A stretch of 64,000 bases of DNA from Altererythrobacter sp. Its GTDB lineage: Bacteria; Pseudomonadota; Alphaproteobacteria; Sphingomonadales; Sphingomonadaceae. The stretch is from positions 62,001 through 126,000 of the forward strand of contig JAEULJ010000001.1 in NCBI GenBank assembly GCA_016793865.1, given 5' to 3'. The notes beneath the pieces were generated by a model that was given only the letters and a program-made list of their open reading frames with translations, was not told the origin of the DNA and did no database searches. Position numbers and translations under genes: made by a program. This document shows, piece after piece, positions 48,447 to 57,893 of the stretch. Numbering within the stretch: the stretch's first letter is position 1; the number at the start of each line of letters is the position of its first letter.

Positions 48447-49489
48447 GCGGAGCCGGACGCAGCGCCCAGAAGCGAGTGGCTCTCCGCGATCTGCACGATC
48501 CCGCGCCGGCCGCCCGCATCGCGGCCGAGCTGGACCAGCACATCGATCACGCTGGCGGCATAGGCGATGGTGTCCGAGCGAGTGAGCCCGATGCCGGTCT
48601 GCATCACCATCAGCGCGAGTTGCTCGAGCGCGCCGGTGAGGCTGTTGGCGTGGATGGTCGAGAAGCTGCCCGGGTGACCGGTGTTGATGGCGCGCAGGAA
48701 GCTGACGCTTTCGGCCCCGCGCAGCTCGCCCAGCACGATCCGGTCGGGCCTGAGGCGCAGCGCGGCCTGCAGCAGTTCGTTGGCGGTCACCTTGGCCTCG
48801 CCCAGCTCGCCCTTGACCGCCACCAGCCCCACGCCGTTCTCGCCCGGTAGCTTCAGCTCGGGCGTGTCCTCGACCAGAACCACACGTTCATGCGCGGGAA
48901 TTTCGCCCAGCATGGCGTTGAGGAAGGTCGTCTTGCCGGTGCTGGTGCCGCCGGAGATGAGGATCGTGCGGCGCTGGCGGATCGCCTCGCGCAGGAAGGC
49001 GATCGGCTGGGCCTGCGGATCGGGCAGCGCGGCCTCCTGCGCGGCGCGCAGCGGCCCGGCGTCATACGCGTCGAGCGGCAGGTCGAGCCGGCGGTGGCGG
49101 CGGATCGCCATCGCCCAGTGCCGGCGCGCGGCGGGCGGCCCGCAGAACTGGACGCGGGCGCCATCGGGCAGGGTCGCGCCCAGCAGCGGATGCTCGCGGT
49201 TGATGCCCTGATGGCTGACGCGGGCAACCTGCTCCGCAAGCCGTTGAACCAGCCGGTCGTCGATCTCGGGACGGCGGATCTTGCGCATCCCCGGGTGGGC
49301 GGCGTCCTCGATCCACACCTCGCCGGGGCGGTTGACGATGATTTCGGTCACGGTGTCCCGCGACAGCCATTCCTGGAATGGCGCCAGATAGGCGTCGAGA
49401 TAGACGCTGCGCTCGCCGTGGAGCTCCACCGGCGGCGCATCCTCCTCGGGATGATCGTCGGGGAGGAAGGGGTGAATCTCGGCCGTCAT
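48443..49489 (-). CDS. virB11: T4SS ATPase VirB11
   Basis: A 348-aa hexameric traffic ATPase of the P-type T4SS. N-terminal domain then Walker A GGTSTGKTTFLNAML, the Asp box (VVLVEDTPEL), the Walker B-like RPDRIVLGELRG and the His box STIHANS. Last gene of the minus-strand virB operon, 19 bases after virB10. Confidence 0.95.
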   Translation of the reverse strand: MTAEIHPFLPDDHPEEDAPPVELHGERSVYLDAYLAPFQEWLSRDTVTEIIVNRPGEVWIEDAAHPGMRKIRRPEIDDRLVQRLAEQVARVSHQGINREHPLLGATLPDGARVQFCGPPAARRHWAMAIRRHRRLDLPLDAYDAGPLRAAQEAALPDPQAQPIAFLREAIRQRRTILISGGTSTGKTTFLNAMLGEIPAHERVVLVEDTPELKLPGENGVGLVAVKGELGEAKVTANELLQAALRLRPDRIVLGELRGAESVSFLRAINTGHPGSFSTIHANSLTGALEQLALMVMQTGIGLTRSDTIAYAASVIDVLVQLGRDAGGRRGIVQIAESHSLLGAASGSA

Positions 49490-49508
49490 GCGCGCGTCGC
49501 CCGGGGGC

Positions 49509-50633
49509 TCAGCTCACCGCCGAGAAGTCGAGATCGCGGGCGGTGAAGATGCGGATCGGCTCGCCCTGGCGCACACGCACGATGGGGCCGCGCTGGCCGT
49601 CCTGCTGCGCGGCGGCGGCGGCGGCGGAAGTACCCGCCCCACCCACGATGACCGAGGCGCCGCCCGTGACCAGCCCGCCCAGCCCGCCAACCACCGACAG
49701 CAGCATCGCGGAACCGAAGCGCTTGAAGAAGCCGGCGCCCGATACCGCACCGGCAAGGCCCGTCGTGCCGTCGAAGCCGACGGCGGGCGAAGCGAGGTTG
49801 ACCGATGCCCCATCGGGCCGGATCAGCCGCGTCCAGATCACATAGGCGCGGCGCTGGCCGTTCTGGAGGCCGGACTGATACTGACCGATCAGCCGGCTTG
49901 AACGCGGCACCAGCACCCGGCTGCCGTCGAAGCTGCGCACGTCCTGGCTCACCACCGCGCGGACATAGCCGGGCACATTGGTGTCGATCGCGGTCTCCAG
50001 CACGGCGGGGATCAGCGTGCCTTGCGTGACCGTGGTGCCGGGATTGGCCATCGGATTGGCGCGCGCCGCCGCCCCGCCCACGCCGCCCACGCGGCTGGCG
50101 AAATCGCTCGCCGAATTGCCGGAGGCGGCAGCAACGGCAGCGGCATCGGGCAGCATGGCGCCGGCCGGCGCAACGCCGGTTCCGGCATCGAACACCACGG
50201 TCGGGCTGGAAAAGGGATTGGCGGCCGGCGCGGCGGCGACGGCGGCGGCCGGAGGCACGGCATAGACCGGTGCCGGCGCGGGATCGGGCTGCGGCATCGC
50301 CATCGGAGCGGGCACCGTAACGGGCTGCGGCGCGGGCGCCGGAACCGCCGCTTGCGGTGCGGGTGCCTGGACCGCGGGATTGCCCACGCCCTCCGGCTTG
50401 CCGAGCCGTGCCGAGCTCATGCTCCACAGCGTCACCAGCCCGAGCCCGGCGACGAGGGCGATGCCCGCCACCATGCCCAGCCCGTCGGCCCGGCCCTTGC
50501 GGCCCGCGACCACGGGATAGGCGTTGCGGCTGGCGAGATCGATGACGTCGAGGTTCTCGGTCTCGCGCGGATCGACATCGTTGGCGACGGCGGCCCGTTG
50601 GTCCTTGGGCGGCAGCTTCATGGCCATACGCAT
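49509..50633 (-). CDS. virB10: T4SS core-complex protein VirB10 (TrbI family)
   Basis: A 374-aa protein. ATG at 50633 lies 4 bases after the virB9 stop. One N-terminal membrane helix (MVAGIALVAGLGLVTLWSM), a long proline-rich periplasmic region (PAPAPQPVTVPAPMAMPQPD) and the C-terminal VirB10/TrbI beta-barrel domain (GTLIPAVLETAIDTNVPGYV, LVPRSSRLIGQYQSGLQNGQ). It spans both membranes with VirB9. Confidence 0.95.
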   Translation of the reverse strand: MRMAMKLPPKDQRAAVANDVDPRETENLDVIDLASRNAYPVVAGRKGRADGLGMVAGIALVAGLGLVTLWSMSSARLGKPEGVGNPAVQAPAPQAAVPAPAPQPVTVPAPMAMPQPDPAPAPVYAVPPAAAVAAAPAANPFSSPTVVFDAGTGVAPAGAMLPDAAAVAAASGNSASDFASRVGGVGGAAARANPMANPGTTVTQGTLIPAVLETAIDTNVPGYVRAVVSQDVRSFDGSRVLVPRSSRLIGQYQSGLQNGQRRAYVIWTRLIRPDGASVNLASPAVGFDGTTGLAGAVSGAGFFKRFGSAMLLSVVGGLGGLVTGGASVIVGGAGTSAAAAAAQQDGQRGPIVRVRQGEPIRIFTARDLDFSAVS

Positions 50634-50637
50634 AGGG

Positions 50638-51420
50638 TTATCTCCGATCCTGCTGGGCGAGTGCCGCCTGGGCACCCGGCTGGCGATTGCCGCCCTGCGC
50701 CGGGCGCGGAGGCCCGGCGTTGACGATGAGCGCGCGCTCCTTGCCGGCGCGCAGCACGATCTGGGACGGGACGCCCTCGACCACGATGGTATCGCCGCGC
50801 ACGGTGAAATTCACCGGTCCTTCGGTGCCCACCGTATCGGTGATGAGGATGGCGGGAACGGGCCGTCCCTCAGGCCAGGTCAGGAAGGTCGCCTCGCCAT
50901 CGTCGAACACGTTCTCGGGCAGCAGCTTGGCCGCGCCGGACTTGTTCCAGGCGAAATTGAGCTGGGCGGGATCGACGGTGGCGGATGGTGCCGCCCCGGC
51001 CGCCGCGCTCCCGTCCGCCAGTTGCGCGCCGGGCTCGACGCGCGGCTTGACCGGCTCGGGATAGGTGAAGCTGAGCACATACATCGGCTGGGCCACGGGG
51101 CTGGCGACGAGATCGAACAGATAGGTGTGCTTGTTGGTCACCACGGTCATATTGGTGTTGGCCCGCGCCAGCAGCGGCTTCACGAACAGCAGGTTGGCGC
51201 GCTTGTTGGGGGTGATCTGCCAGGCGTTGGAATCGCCCACCGCCACGTTCTCGATCGCCTCGTCTTCGCCGAAGCGGATGGTGGCCTGCACCTTGGGCCG
51301 CCCCTCGATACGATAGACCTTGGCCGGATCATAACGGACCTGCATCAGCCGCGTATCGGCCGAGGCCGGCGCGGCGACGAGCGCCGCGAGCGCGAGCGGG
51401 AGGGCGAGGCGGCGGATCAT
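50638..51420 (-). CDS. virB9: T4SS core-complex protein VirB9
   Basis: A 260-aa protein with signal peptide (ALPLALAALVAAPASADTRL), an N-terminal region with TRLMQVRYDPAKVYRI and a C-terminal region containing LLPENVFDDGEATFLTWPEG. The latter two are the VirB9 family marks. ATG at 51420 overlaps the virB6 stop by four bases. Outer-membrane core component. No VirB7 lipoprotein gene is visible next to it. Confidence 0.95.
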   Translation of the reverse strand: MIRRLALPLALAALVAAPASADTRLMQVRYDPAKVYRIEGRPKVQATIRFGEDEAIENVAVGDSNAWQITPNKRANLLFVKPLLARANTNMTVVTNKHTYLFDLVASPVAQPMYVLSFTYPEPVKPRVEPGAQLADGSAAAGAAPSATVDPAQLNFAWNKSGAAKLLPENVFDDGEATFLTWPEGRPVPAILITDTVGTEGPVNFTVRGDTIVVEGVPSQIVLRAGKERALIVNAGPPRPAQGGNRQPGAQAALAQQDRR

Positions 51421-52595
51421 GATGCTTTCTCCGTGGGGCGCGCGGCGGGCGGGCGGAAGCGGTTGCCCAGCCCCTGAGTGCGCGAAGGGCCGCCATTGAG
51501 CGGCCCAAGCTGCGTGCCACCGGCCGCGCCGGCAGCGTGAACGACGGTGGAGCGCTGGGCGGAAACTCCGCCCGCCGTGCCCGCCGCATCGTTCGCGGCG
51601 AGACCGACCGGCTGCGCCGAGATGTCGATCCGGCGCGCGGCGGCGATGGCCTGCCCGGCCTCCTGCGCCTGGCCGATCTGCGGCGCGATCGCCTGCGCGG
51701 CGAGTGCCGGCGCGGGCGCGCGATCGCGCTCGCGATCGGGCACTGCCAGGCCGAACACGCTCCATCCGCCGACCATCGTGCCCGCGACGCGCAGCACCAT
51801 CACCATCAGCGCGACATGGACCGCGCCGACCATGAAAAAGCCCATCGCCGCCTGCGGATCGATCTGCCCGGGGCTGGCGACCAGCGCCGCCAGGATCGGA
51901 ACCGCCAGCTCCAGCATCACGCTGCCGCCAAGGACGGCGAACAGCGGCGCCAGCGCCAGCATCGTCACTCCCTTGACCCAGCCCGCGAACATCCCGCGGG
52001 TGCCCGAGAACAGCGCCATCACCACGAAGATCGGACCCAGCGCAATCAGCACCGCCAGCGCGATCCGCGTGGTCACAAGCACGCCCACCGTGCCCAGCAG
52101 CAACAGGATCGCGCCCAGCCACATCATGCCCGGCGGCGAGAAGGCGGATATATCGCTGGTATTGCCGCGGTTGGCCTCCTGCACGGCCTGGAACACCACA
52201 TCGATCTTGGCGGCGAAAGTCTGGGTGGCCGATCCCCGATCGCCGGTGAGCACGCCCGCGATCCAGTCGGGCGCGCCGACCGCCAGGTTCCACACCACGC
52301 TCTGGTAGGCGACCCAGCTCGTCGCGAAGGTCAGCACCAGGCCGACAGTCATCATCCGCGGGGTGAGCGACCTGATGCCAAGGCTCGCGCGGCCCGTGAG
52401 GAGCTGGATGGCGAAAAAGGCGACATACAGCGTCAGCAGGATGGTCAGCACCAAAGCCAGCGAGCCGCCGGGTGCGAACAGCCGCCCGAACGCCTGGCCG
52501 GTGGCGGCGCCGGCTACGCAATCGACCGCCTGCAACGAGGCGGCGATGCTGTTGGCGACGCCCTGGGCGGCGGTCTGGCAGGCCTGCGGGTTCAT
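51417..52595 (-). CDS. virB6: T4SS inner-membrane protein VirB6 (TrbL family)
   Basis: A 392-aa polytopic protein with about six hydrophobic segments, SLGIRSLTPRMMTVGLVLTF and FVVMALFSGTRGMFAGWVKG. The C-terminal 100 residues are hydrophilic, rich in Ala and Gly. Start at 52595 overlaps the virB4 stop (ATGA). Substrate-channel component of the inner membrane. Confidence 0.93.
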   Translation of the reverse strand: MNPQACQTAAQGVANSIAASLQAVDCVAGAATGQAFGRLFAPGGSLALVLTILLTLYVAFFAIQLLTGRASLGIRSLTPRMMTVGLVLTFATSWVAYQSVVWNLAVGAPDWIAGVLTGDRGSATQTFAAKIDVVFQAVQEANRGNTSDISAFSPPGMMWLGAILLLLGTVGVLVTTRIALAVLIALGPIFVVMALFSGTRGMFAGWVKGVTMLALAPLFAVLGGSVMLELAVPILAALVASPGQIDPQAAMGFFMVGAVHVALMVMVLRVAGTMVGGWSVFGLAVPDRERDRAPAPALAAQAIAPQIGQAQEAGQAIAAARRIDISAQPVGLAANDAAGTAGGVSAQRSTVVHAAGAAGGTQLGPLNGGPSRTQGLGNRFRPPAARPTEKAS

Positions 52596-55018
52596 TCGGC
52601 GGCGAGCCTGAATTCGGCGCCATCGCCGCTTGCGTCATTGGCCCCGCCGCCCGGCCAGGCCGCGCCGGTTAGCGTGGGAAACCAGTCTGCCGGAGCATCG
52701 CCCACCGCATCGCGCAGCAGGTCGAGTCGGCGCACCGCGCTCTCGCGGCCGGAAAGCACCGTCAGCACCTCGGGCGCGCCCGAAAGATCGAGCCGCACCA
52801 CGACGCTGGCGTCGGGCTGGCGGACCAGGAAGCAGCGGCTGTGCGCGGGCAGGGTGCGGATCAGCGCCAGTTCGTGGCCGGTGAGGCCGAAGCCGTCGCA
52901 GTAGTCCTCGGCCCGGGCGCGGCTGTTGGGCATGAAGATCATCGTCGCGGTCTGCTCGACCAGCGCGGTGGCGATGCGGCTGTCGAGCGCGTCGCGCGCG
53001 CTCTGGGTTGCGAAACCGACCAGCGCGTTGCGCTTCCTCAGCGTCTTGAGCCAGTCGCGGATGCGCGCGGCGAAAACGGCATCGTCGAGCGCCTTCCAGC
53101 CCTCGTCGATCAGGATCATCGTCGGCTGCCCGTCGAGCCGCTCGTCCACGCGGTGGAACAGATACATCATCACCGGCGTGCGCAGGCGCGGGTTCTCCAG
53201 CAGCGCGGTCATGTCGAAGCCGAGCACGCGGGCGCTCATGTTCAGCCGGTCCACCGGATTGTCGAACAGCCAGGCGTGCTCGCCCGTGCCGATCCATGCG
53301 GACAGGCGATCGGCCAGATCGCCCGGTTGCGGGCGGCGGCTACCCGAGAGCAGCTCGCGGAAATTGCCGAGGCGGCGCAGCGAGGGATCATTGCCATAGG
53401 CGGCATCCACCGCGCCGGCGATGGTGGCCTCCTCTTCCGGCCCTTCGGCCTTGAGCAACACGCCCAGCCAGTCGCGCAGGAAGGCGCGATTGCCGGGGGT
53501 ATCGACCACCGCGAGCGGGTTGAAGCCGGTCGGCTCGCCGGCGCGGATCGCGTCGTAACGGCCGCCGATGCCGCGGATGAACAGCTCCGCCCCGCGGTCC
53601 TTGTCGAAAAGCACCGTCCGCGGGCGGAACTTCTGCGCCTGCGCGGCGAGGAAGTTCATCACCACCGTCTTGCCCGAACCCGATGGGCCGATGACGCTGA
53701 AATTGCCCAGGTCGCCGTGGTGGAAATTGAAAAAGAACGGCGTGGCGCTGGTGGTCTGGAGCAGGGTGACGGCATCGCCCCAGTGGTTGTTCGACGCGCT
53801 GCCGAGGGCAAAGCCGTGGAAGCTGCCGAAGCTGGCCATATTGGCGCTGGAGATCAGCGCGCGGCGCACGACATAGCCCTCGTTGCCGGGGAACTGCCCC
53901 CAGAAGGCGGGCTCGAGATTGATGTCCTCGCGCACGGCGATGGCGCCGGTGTCGGAAAGCGCGGCGGCGCAGGCGGCGGTCGCCTCGTCCAGCCGGGCGA
54001 GATCGCGTTCGCGCACCAGCACGGTCAGGTGATGATCGCCGAAGCCGACCGCGCCATTGCCCAGCGCATCGCGCGCGGCGAGCATATCGGCACGCTCGGC
54101 CATCGCCTCCTCGTCGGCGGATTTCAGCCTGCGGATGGCCAGGTCCATGCGCTCGCGCGCGGTCTGCCGCTCGGTCGGGGCGTAGCTTTCGCACACCACC
54201 ATCTCAAAAGGCAGGCGCAGCAGCGCATCGAGCAGCCCGGGGCTGGTCGCCTCGGGATAGTCCTTGAGGCCCAGGATAGAGCAGAAATCGGGCGCGCCCG
54301 AGCCGCGTTGCTCGATCGCGTCGAGCCCGAAGCTGACCCGGCGATAGGGCAGCATATGGCCGAGATCGACGTCATCGGCGGGGCGGCGCACCGGGCGCAC
54401 CTCGCCGTTGTAGAGCGCGCTGAGCAGTTCCAGCAGCTCGTTGTTGGTGGCGCCCTGCGGCCCCTGGTAATCGCCCAGGAGCTGCGCGCCATAGCTCGAC
54501 AACGAGGCCATCAGCCCGGTCGCCGCGGCCTTGAGCGCGCGAATGTCCTTGGGATCGGCCTCCGTCAGCCCCTTGGCCTTGCGGCCGCGCTTCTGGATCC
54601 GCTCGATCAGCCCGGCCTTGCCGCGCGCGGGACGGCGGATGAGGGTGACGAACTGATCGTTGACGAACAGCGCGCCCGAACCCAGCCGTTCGCGCCAGCG
54701 CGCGTCGATATGGCGGCTCAGCGGATCGGGGAAGGCGGCGTCCAGCTCGACCTCGACCCGGCGGCGCACGACGTGGTGATACAGCACGAAGCGCGCATCC
54801 AGGGTGGAGCGCAGCATCACCTCGCGCGTCGCCTGGTGGGCGTTGAGCGCTTCGCTGTCCTCGGTCTCGAACAGCAGGCCGGGCACCTGCATCGCGGTCA
54901 TCACGCTGCCGTCGCGCAGCAGCACGGTACTTTCGTCGAGCAGGCGCGCATAGGGCAGCCGGTCGCCCGCCTGCGCCTCCTTCGGCGCCCACGCCGCCGC
55001 TCCGATCCACTTGCTCAT
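52592..55018 (-). CDS. virB4: T4SS ATPase VirB4
   Basis: An 808-aa protein with the VirB4/CagE/TrbE N-terminal domain and the ATPase domain: Walker A FSVIGPSGSGKTVVMNFLAA, Walker B PTMILIDEGWKAL, and LVGFATQSARDALDSRIA. It energises pilus assembly. Start ATG at 55018, 30 bases after virB3. Confidence 0.96.
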   Translation of the reverse strand: MSKWIGAAAWAPKEAQAGDRLPYARLLDESTVLLRDGSVMTAMQVPGLLFETEDSEALNAHQATREVMLRSTLDARFVLYHHVVRRRVEVELDAAFPDPLSRHIDARWRERLGSGALFVNDQFVTLIRRPARGKAGLIERIQKRGRKAKGLTEADPKDIRALKAAATGLMASLSSYGAQLLGDYQGPQGATNNELLELLSALYNGEVRPVRRPADDVDLGHMLPYRRVSFGLDAIEQRGSGAPDFCSILGLKDYPEATSPGLLDALLRLPFEMVVCESYAPTERQTARERMDLAIRRLKSADEEAMAERADMLAARDALGNGAVGFGDHHLTVLVRERDLARLDEATAACAAALSDTGAIAVREDINLEPAFWGQFPGNEGYVVRRALISSANMASFGSFHGFALGSASNNHWGDAVTLLQTTSATPFFFNFHHGDLGNFSVIGPSGSGKTVVMNFLAAQAQKFRPRTVLFDKDRGAELFIRGIGGRYDAIRAGEPTGFNPLAVVDTPGNRAFLRDWLGVLLKAEGPEEEATIAGAVDAAYGNDPSLRRLGNFRELLSGSRRPQPGDLADRLSAWIGTGEHAWLFDNPVDRLNMSARVLGFDMTALLENPRLRTPVMMYLFHRVDERLDGQPTMILIDEGWKALDDAVFAARIRDWLKTLRKRNALVGFATQSARDALDSRIATALVEQTATMIFMPNSRARAEDYCDGFGLTGHELALIRTLPAHSRCFLVRQPDASVVVRLDLSGAPEVLTVLSGRESAVRRLDLLRDAVGDAPADWFPTLTGAAWPGGGANDASGDGAEFRLAAE

Positions 55019-55048
55019 CGTTCTACCGAACCTTTCCCGACGTCACCG

Positions 55049-55333
55049 TCAGGCCGAATAGCTGTTGCAGCCCCAGTGCCTGTAGTTCTTCACTCGCGGG
55101 CATTTGGAAACCTTGGTGATCCACAGATCGAAAATGCGCGGTTCGCGCAGGCAGGCGAAATAGCCCACGCCGTGGATCACCAGGGCCGCCGGGAGCGCCC
55201 AGAAGCTGCCCGTGATCAGGAACAGCTCGGTAGTTACCATTGCGTTAATGACGAAGAAGTTGAACGTCACGCCGGCGAACATCTGCGGCCGGGTGAGCGC
55301 GCGGTGGACGCGGTGGCGGGCGAGCTGCGTCAC
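55049..55333 (-). CDS. virB3: T4SS inner-membrane protein VirB3
   Basis: A 94-aa protein with two hydrophobic stretches around residues 20-55 and the VirB3-type VHRALTRPQMFAGV start and EPRIFDLWITK end. Starts 6 bases after the virB2 stop. Confidence 0.93.
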   Translation of the reverse strand: MTQLARHRVHRALTRPQMFAGVTFNFFVINAMVTTELFLITGSFWALPAALVIHGVGYFACLREPRIFDLWITKVSKCPRVKNYRHWGCNSYSA

Positions 55334-55339
55334 GGCGCG

Positions 55340-55642
55340 CTAGACCGCCGCCGCCGACTGGATGCCGGCCACGATGGATGCGGCGCCGAACAGGATGAAC
55401 ACCCCGATGATGACGGTCGCGCCGAAGCGCCAGTTGAGCCGGCCGGTCAGCATCATGAAGCCGACCGCGGCCACCGCCATCACCGCGACCGCTGTGGCGA
55501 CATTGCCGAGCAGCGTGCCCTGAAGCCAGCCGAGCGCGGCGACGATGGGGCCGGAGCCCGCGGGATCGGCGGCCTGGGCATGGGCGGCCGTGGGCGCGGC
55601 GAGAAGCGCGGCGACGGCGGAAAGGCGGAGGATCGAACGCAT
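55340..55642 (-). CDS. virB2: T4SS major pilin VirB2 (TrbC family)
   Basis: A 100-aa prepilin. Long signal peptide (RLSAVAALLAAPTAAHAQA), then two hydrophobic helices separated by a short polar loop (TGRLNWRF). The mature pilin would be about 78 residues. Confidence 0.93.
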   Translation of the reverse strand: MRSILRLSAVAALLAAPTAAHAQAADPAGSGPIVAALGWLQGTLLGNVATAVAVMAVAAVGFMMLTGRLNWRFGATVIIGVFILFGAASIVAGIQSAAAV

Positions 55643-55648
55643 GAAGGA

Positions 55649-56317
55649 CTATTGCTCCCGGGAATGATTGCTGAGCCGCCCCATGATGGCGGCGACATAA
55701 CCTTGGGTCTCGCGGATGCGCGGGATGCCGTTGCTGCGCATCACCCGCCCTGGCCCCGCGTTGTAGGCGGCCAGCGCCTTTTCGACATCGCCGCCGAAAC
55801 GATCCATCTGGGCGCGCAGGTAACGCGCGCCGCCTTCCAGGTTGGCGAAGGGATCGCGCGGGTCGACGCCCAGGTCGCGCGCGGTGCCGGGCATGAGCTG
55901 GGCAAGGCCCTGCGCGCCGACGCGGGATACCGCCCCGCTGCGCCAGCGGCTCTCCTGCCACACCAGCGCCTCGATCAGCGCGGGCGAGAGGTCGAAGCGG
56001 GCGGCGAGCTCGGCCACCTTGGCCTGATAGGCTGGGGGGATGGCGGCGCCGCTCAGATGGGGGTGCGCCACCGCGTGCTCGGGCACCAGCGCGCCCTCCT
56101 CCTCGCCGATCGGATCGATGCCGGCCGGATCGAGCGTGTCGAGCCCCGCATGCGCCAGCGCCAGCCGCTCCTCCTCCGCAACGACGGTGGCGGGGGCGCC
56201 GGCGATCCAGCGCGCGCCTTCCTCGCCGATCTCCAGAACGTCGGCGCGCGCGGGCACGGCAGAGCCGAGCGCAAGCGCACCCGCTACTGCTCCAAAAGAC
56301 ACGGCTCCGCGAATCAT
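55649..56317 (-). CDS. virB1: T4SS lytic transglycosylase VirB1
   Basis: A 222-aa exported SLT-domain enzyme. Signal peptide (SFGAVAGALALGSAVPARAD), catalytic Glu in ALVWQESRWRSGAVSR, then GLAQLMPGTARDLG and YNAGPGRVM. It resembles the island lytic transglycosylase at 6011 in the catalytic domain but has a different N-terminal region. First gene of the operon. Confidence 0.94.
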   Translation of the reverse strand: MIRGAVSFGAVAGALALGSAVPARADVLEIGEEGARWIAGAPATVVAEEERLALAHAGLDTLDPAGIDPIGEEEGALVPEHAVAHPHLSGAAIPPAYQAKVAELAARFDLSPALIEALVWQESRWRSGAVSRVGAQGLAQLMPGTARDLGVDPRDPFANLEGGARYLRAQMDRFGGDVEKALAAYNAGPGRVMRSNGIPRIRETQGYVAAIMGRLSNHSREQ

Positions 56318-56668
56318 CCGCGCCCTCCAAGCGCCATCATGTGACCCCTTTGAGCAAAAGGGATGACAATATGGTTAACATGCCCCTTCCGTGCGACCTA
56401 TAGCCGAACTTGGCTAAACCGGGAACAACCCGGGTGGAGGACTTGCCCTCGGAAAATCCTATTTGGCACTTTTTGCTTGACGATATTTCCGAATATCGCC
56501 ATATCAAGCTTCGCCGAATTTCCGGCTCGCTCTTTGACATCGTGAGATACCAATCCCTACGGACACCGCCCTTTCGGGCCGTTCCGCGCGCCCTTCGAGC
56601 ACCTCATAGAAGGGTGGGCGCGGACAGGCGGATGCCGCGGCCCGCCGCGCTTATGGTGCGGGAAATGT
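56318..56668. other. Gap between virB1 and rnpB with three inverted repeats
   Basis: No convincing gene. Three perfect inverted repeats occur: TAGCC/GGCTA at 56401-56416, CCGGG/CCCGG at 56419-56433, and a double one at 56475-56509 in which GCTTGA/TCAAGC flanks CGATATT/AATATCG. The last is AT-rich compared with the surroundings and could be an operator for the virB promoter. No promoter could be assigned with confidence. Confidence 0.55.
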
Positions 56669-57083
<415 letters not shown>

Positions 57084-57133
57084 GCCGCTACGCCTAGCCG
57101 ATTTCCGCCATGCTGCCAAACATCGATCCCGCC

Positions 57134-57841
57134 TCAGCGGGTGCGGCCCTCGTCTCGGTCGAGCAGGAGCTGGAACAGGAGCGCCCGGATTTCACCGTCG
57201 ATCTCGCCGTCGATCTTGCGCGGACGCCAGCGCCGCTGGAACGCCTCCACCGCCTTGTGCCCATCGGTGATGTCATAGCCGAAGCGCTCCATCGCGAGAT
57301 AGAAGGCGCTGTCGTTGTCGAAGGGATCGCCTAGCTCGATCCTGGGGGCCGGGAGGCACAGTCCGTATTCCGCCAGCCGCTCCCACGGGAACAGCTCGCC
57401 CGGATCGATCTTGCGCGCCGGCGCCACATCGGAATGGCCGACCACATTGGCGCGGGGGATCGCGTGTTCCTTCGCCATCCGCGCCAGCAGCGGGACCAGC
57501 GCCTCGAACTGGGCGTCGGGAAAATCGCCATAGCCGTATTTGTGGCCGGGATGGTCCAGCTCGATCCCGATGCTGGCCGAATTCACGTCGCGGATGCCGC
57601 GCCAGTAGCTCAGCCCGGCGTGCCAGGCGCGCTTGTCCTCGCTCACCAGCCGCGTCACCTCGCCATCGCGCGAGATCAGGTAATGGGCCGAAACCTTGGC
57701 CTCCGGATCGCTCAACCGCTCCAGCGCCTCGGCCGCATCGCGCATCTCGGTGTAATGGATCACCGCCATCGTCACCGGCAGCACGCGCTCGTCCCAATTG
57801 GGCGAAGGCATCTCGCGGTGGACGAGCTCGTCGCCCGTCAT
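57134..57841 (-). CDS. ampD: N-acetylmuramoyl-L-alanine amidase (AmpD-like)
   Basis: A 235-aa amidase_2 domain protein acting on muropeptides. Zinc ligands are in AVIHYTEM, HAGLSYWRGI and GHSDVAPARKIDPG. The extra C-terminal tail has repeated KIDGEID GEIR units. Without a clear signal peptide, it would work in the cytoplasm in cell-wall recycling, as E. coli AmpD does. Confidence 0.9.
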   Translation of the reverse strand: MTGDELVHREMPSPNWDERVLPVTMAVIHYTEMRDAAEALERLSDPEAKVSAHYLISRDGEVTRLVSEDKRAWHAGLSYWRGIRDVNSASIGIELDHPGHKYGYGDFPDAQFEALVPLLARMAKEHAIPRANVVGHSDVAPARKIDPGELFPWERLAEYGLCLPAPRIELGDPFDNDSAFYLAMERFGYDITDGHKAVEAFQRRWRPRKIDGEIDGEIRALLFQLLLDRDEGRTR

Positions 57842-57893
57842 GCGCCGCCGCCATGCGTGTGCCGAACCCCGGCGTGAACTGCGCCGGGGCTTA

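Noticed and set aside
52841-56344. 1,167-codon plus-strand open frame over virB4 to virB1
   Set aside because: It crosses several true minus-strand genes, so it cannot be a real single protein.
56337-56540. 67-codon minus-strand open frame before virB1
   Set aside because: No ribosome-binding site or recognisable family, and it spans inverted repeats. Left as unsupported.
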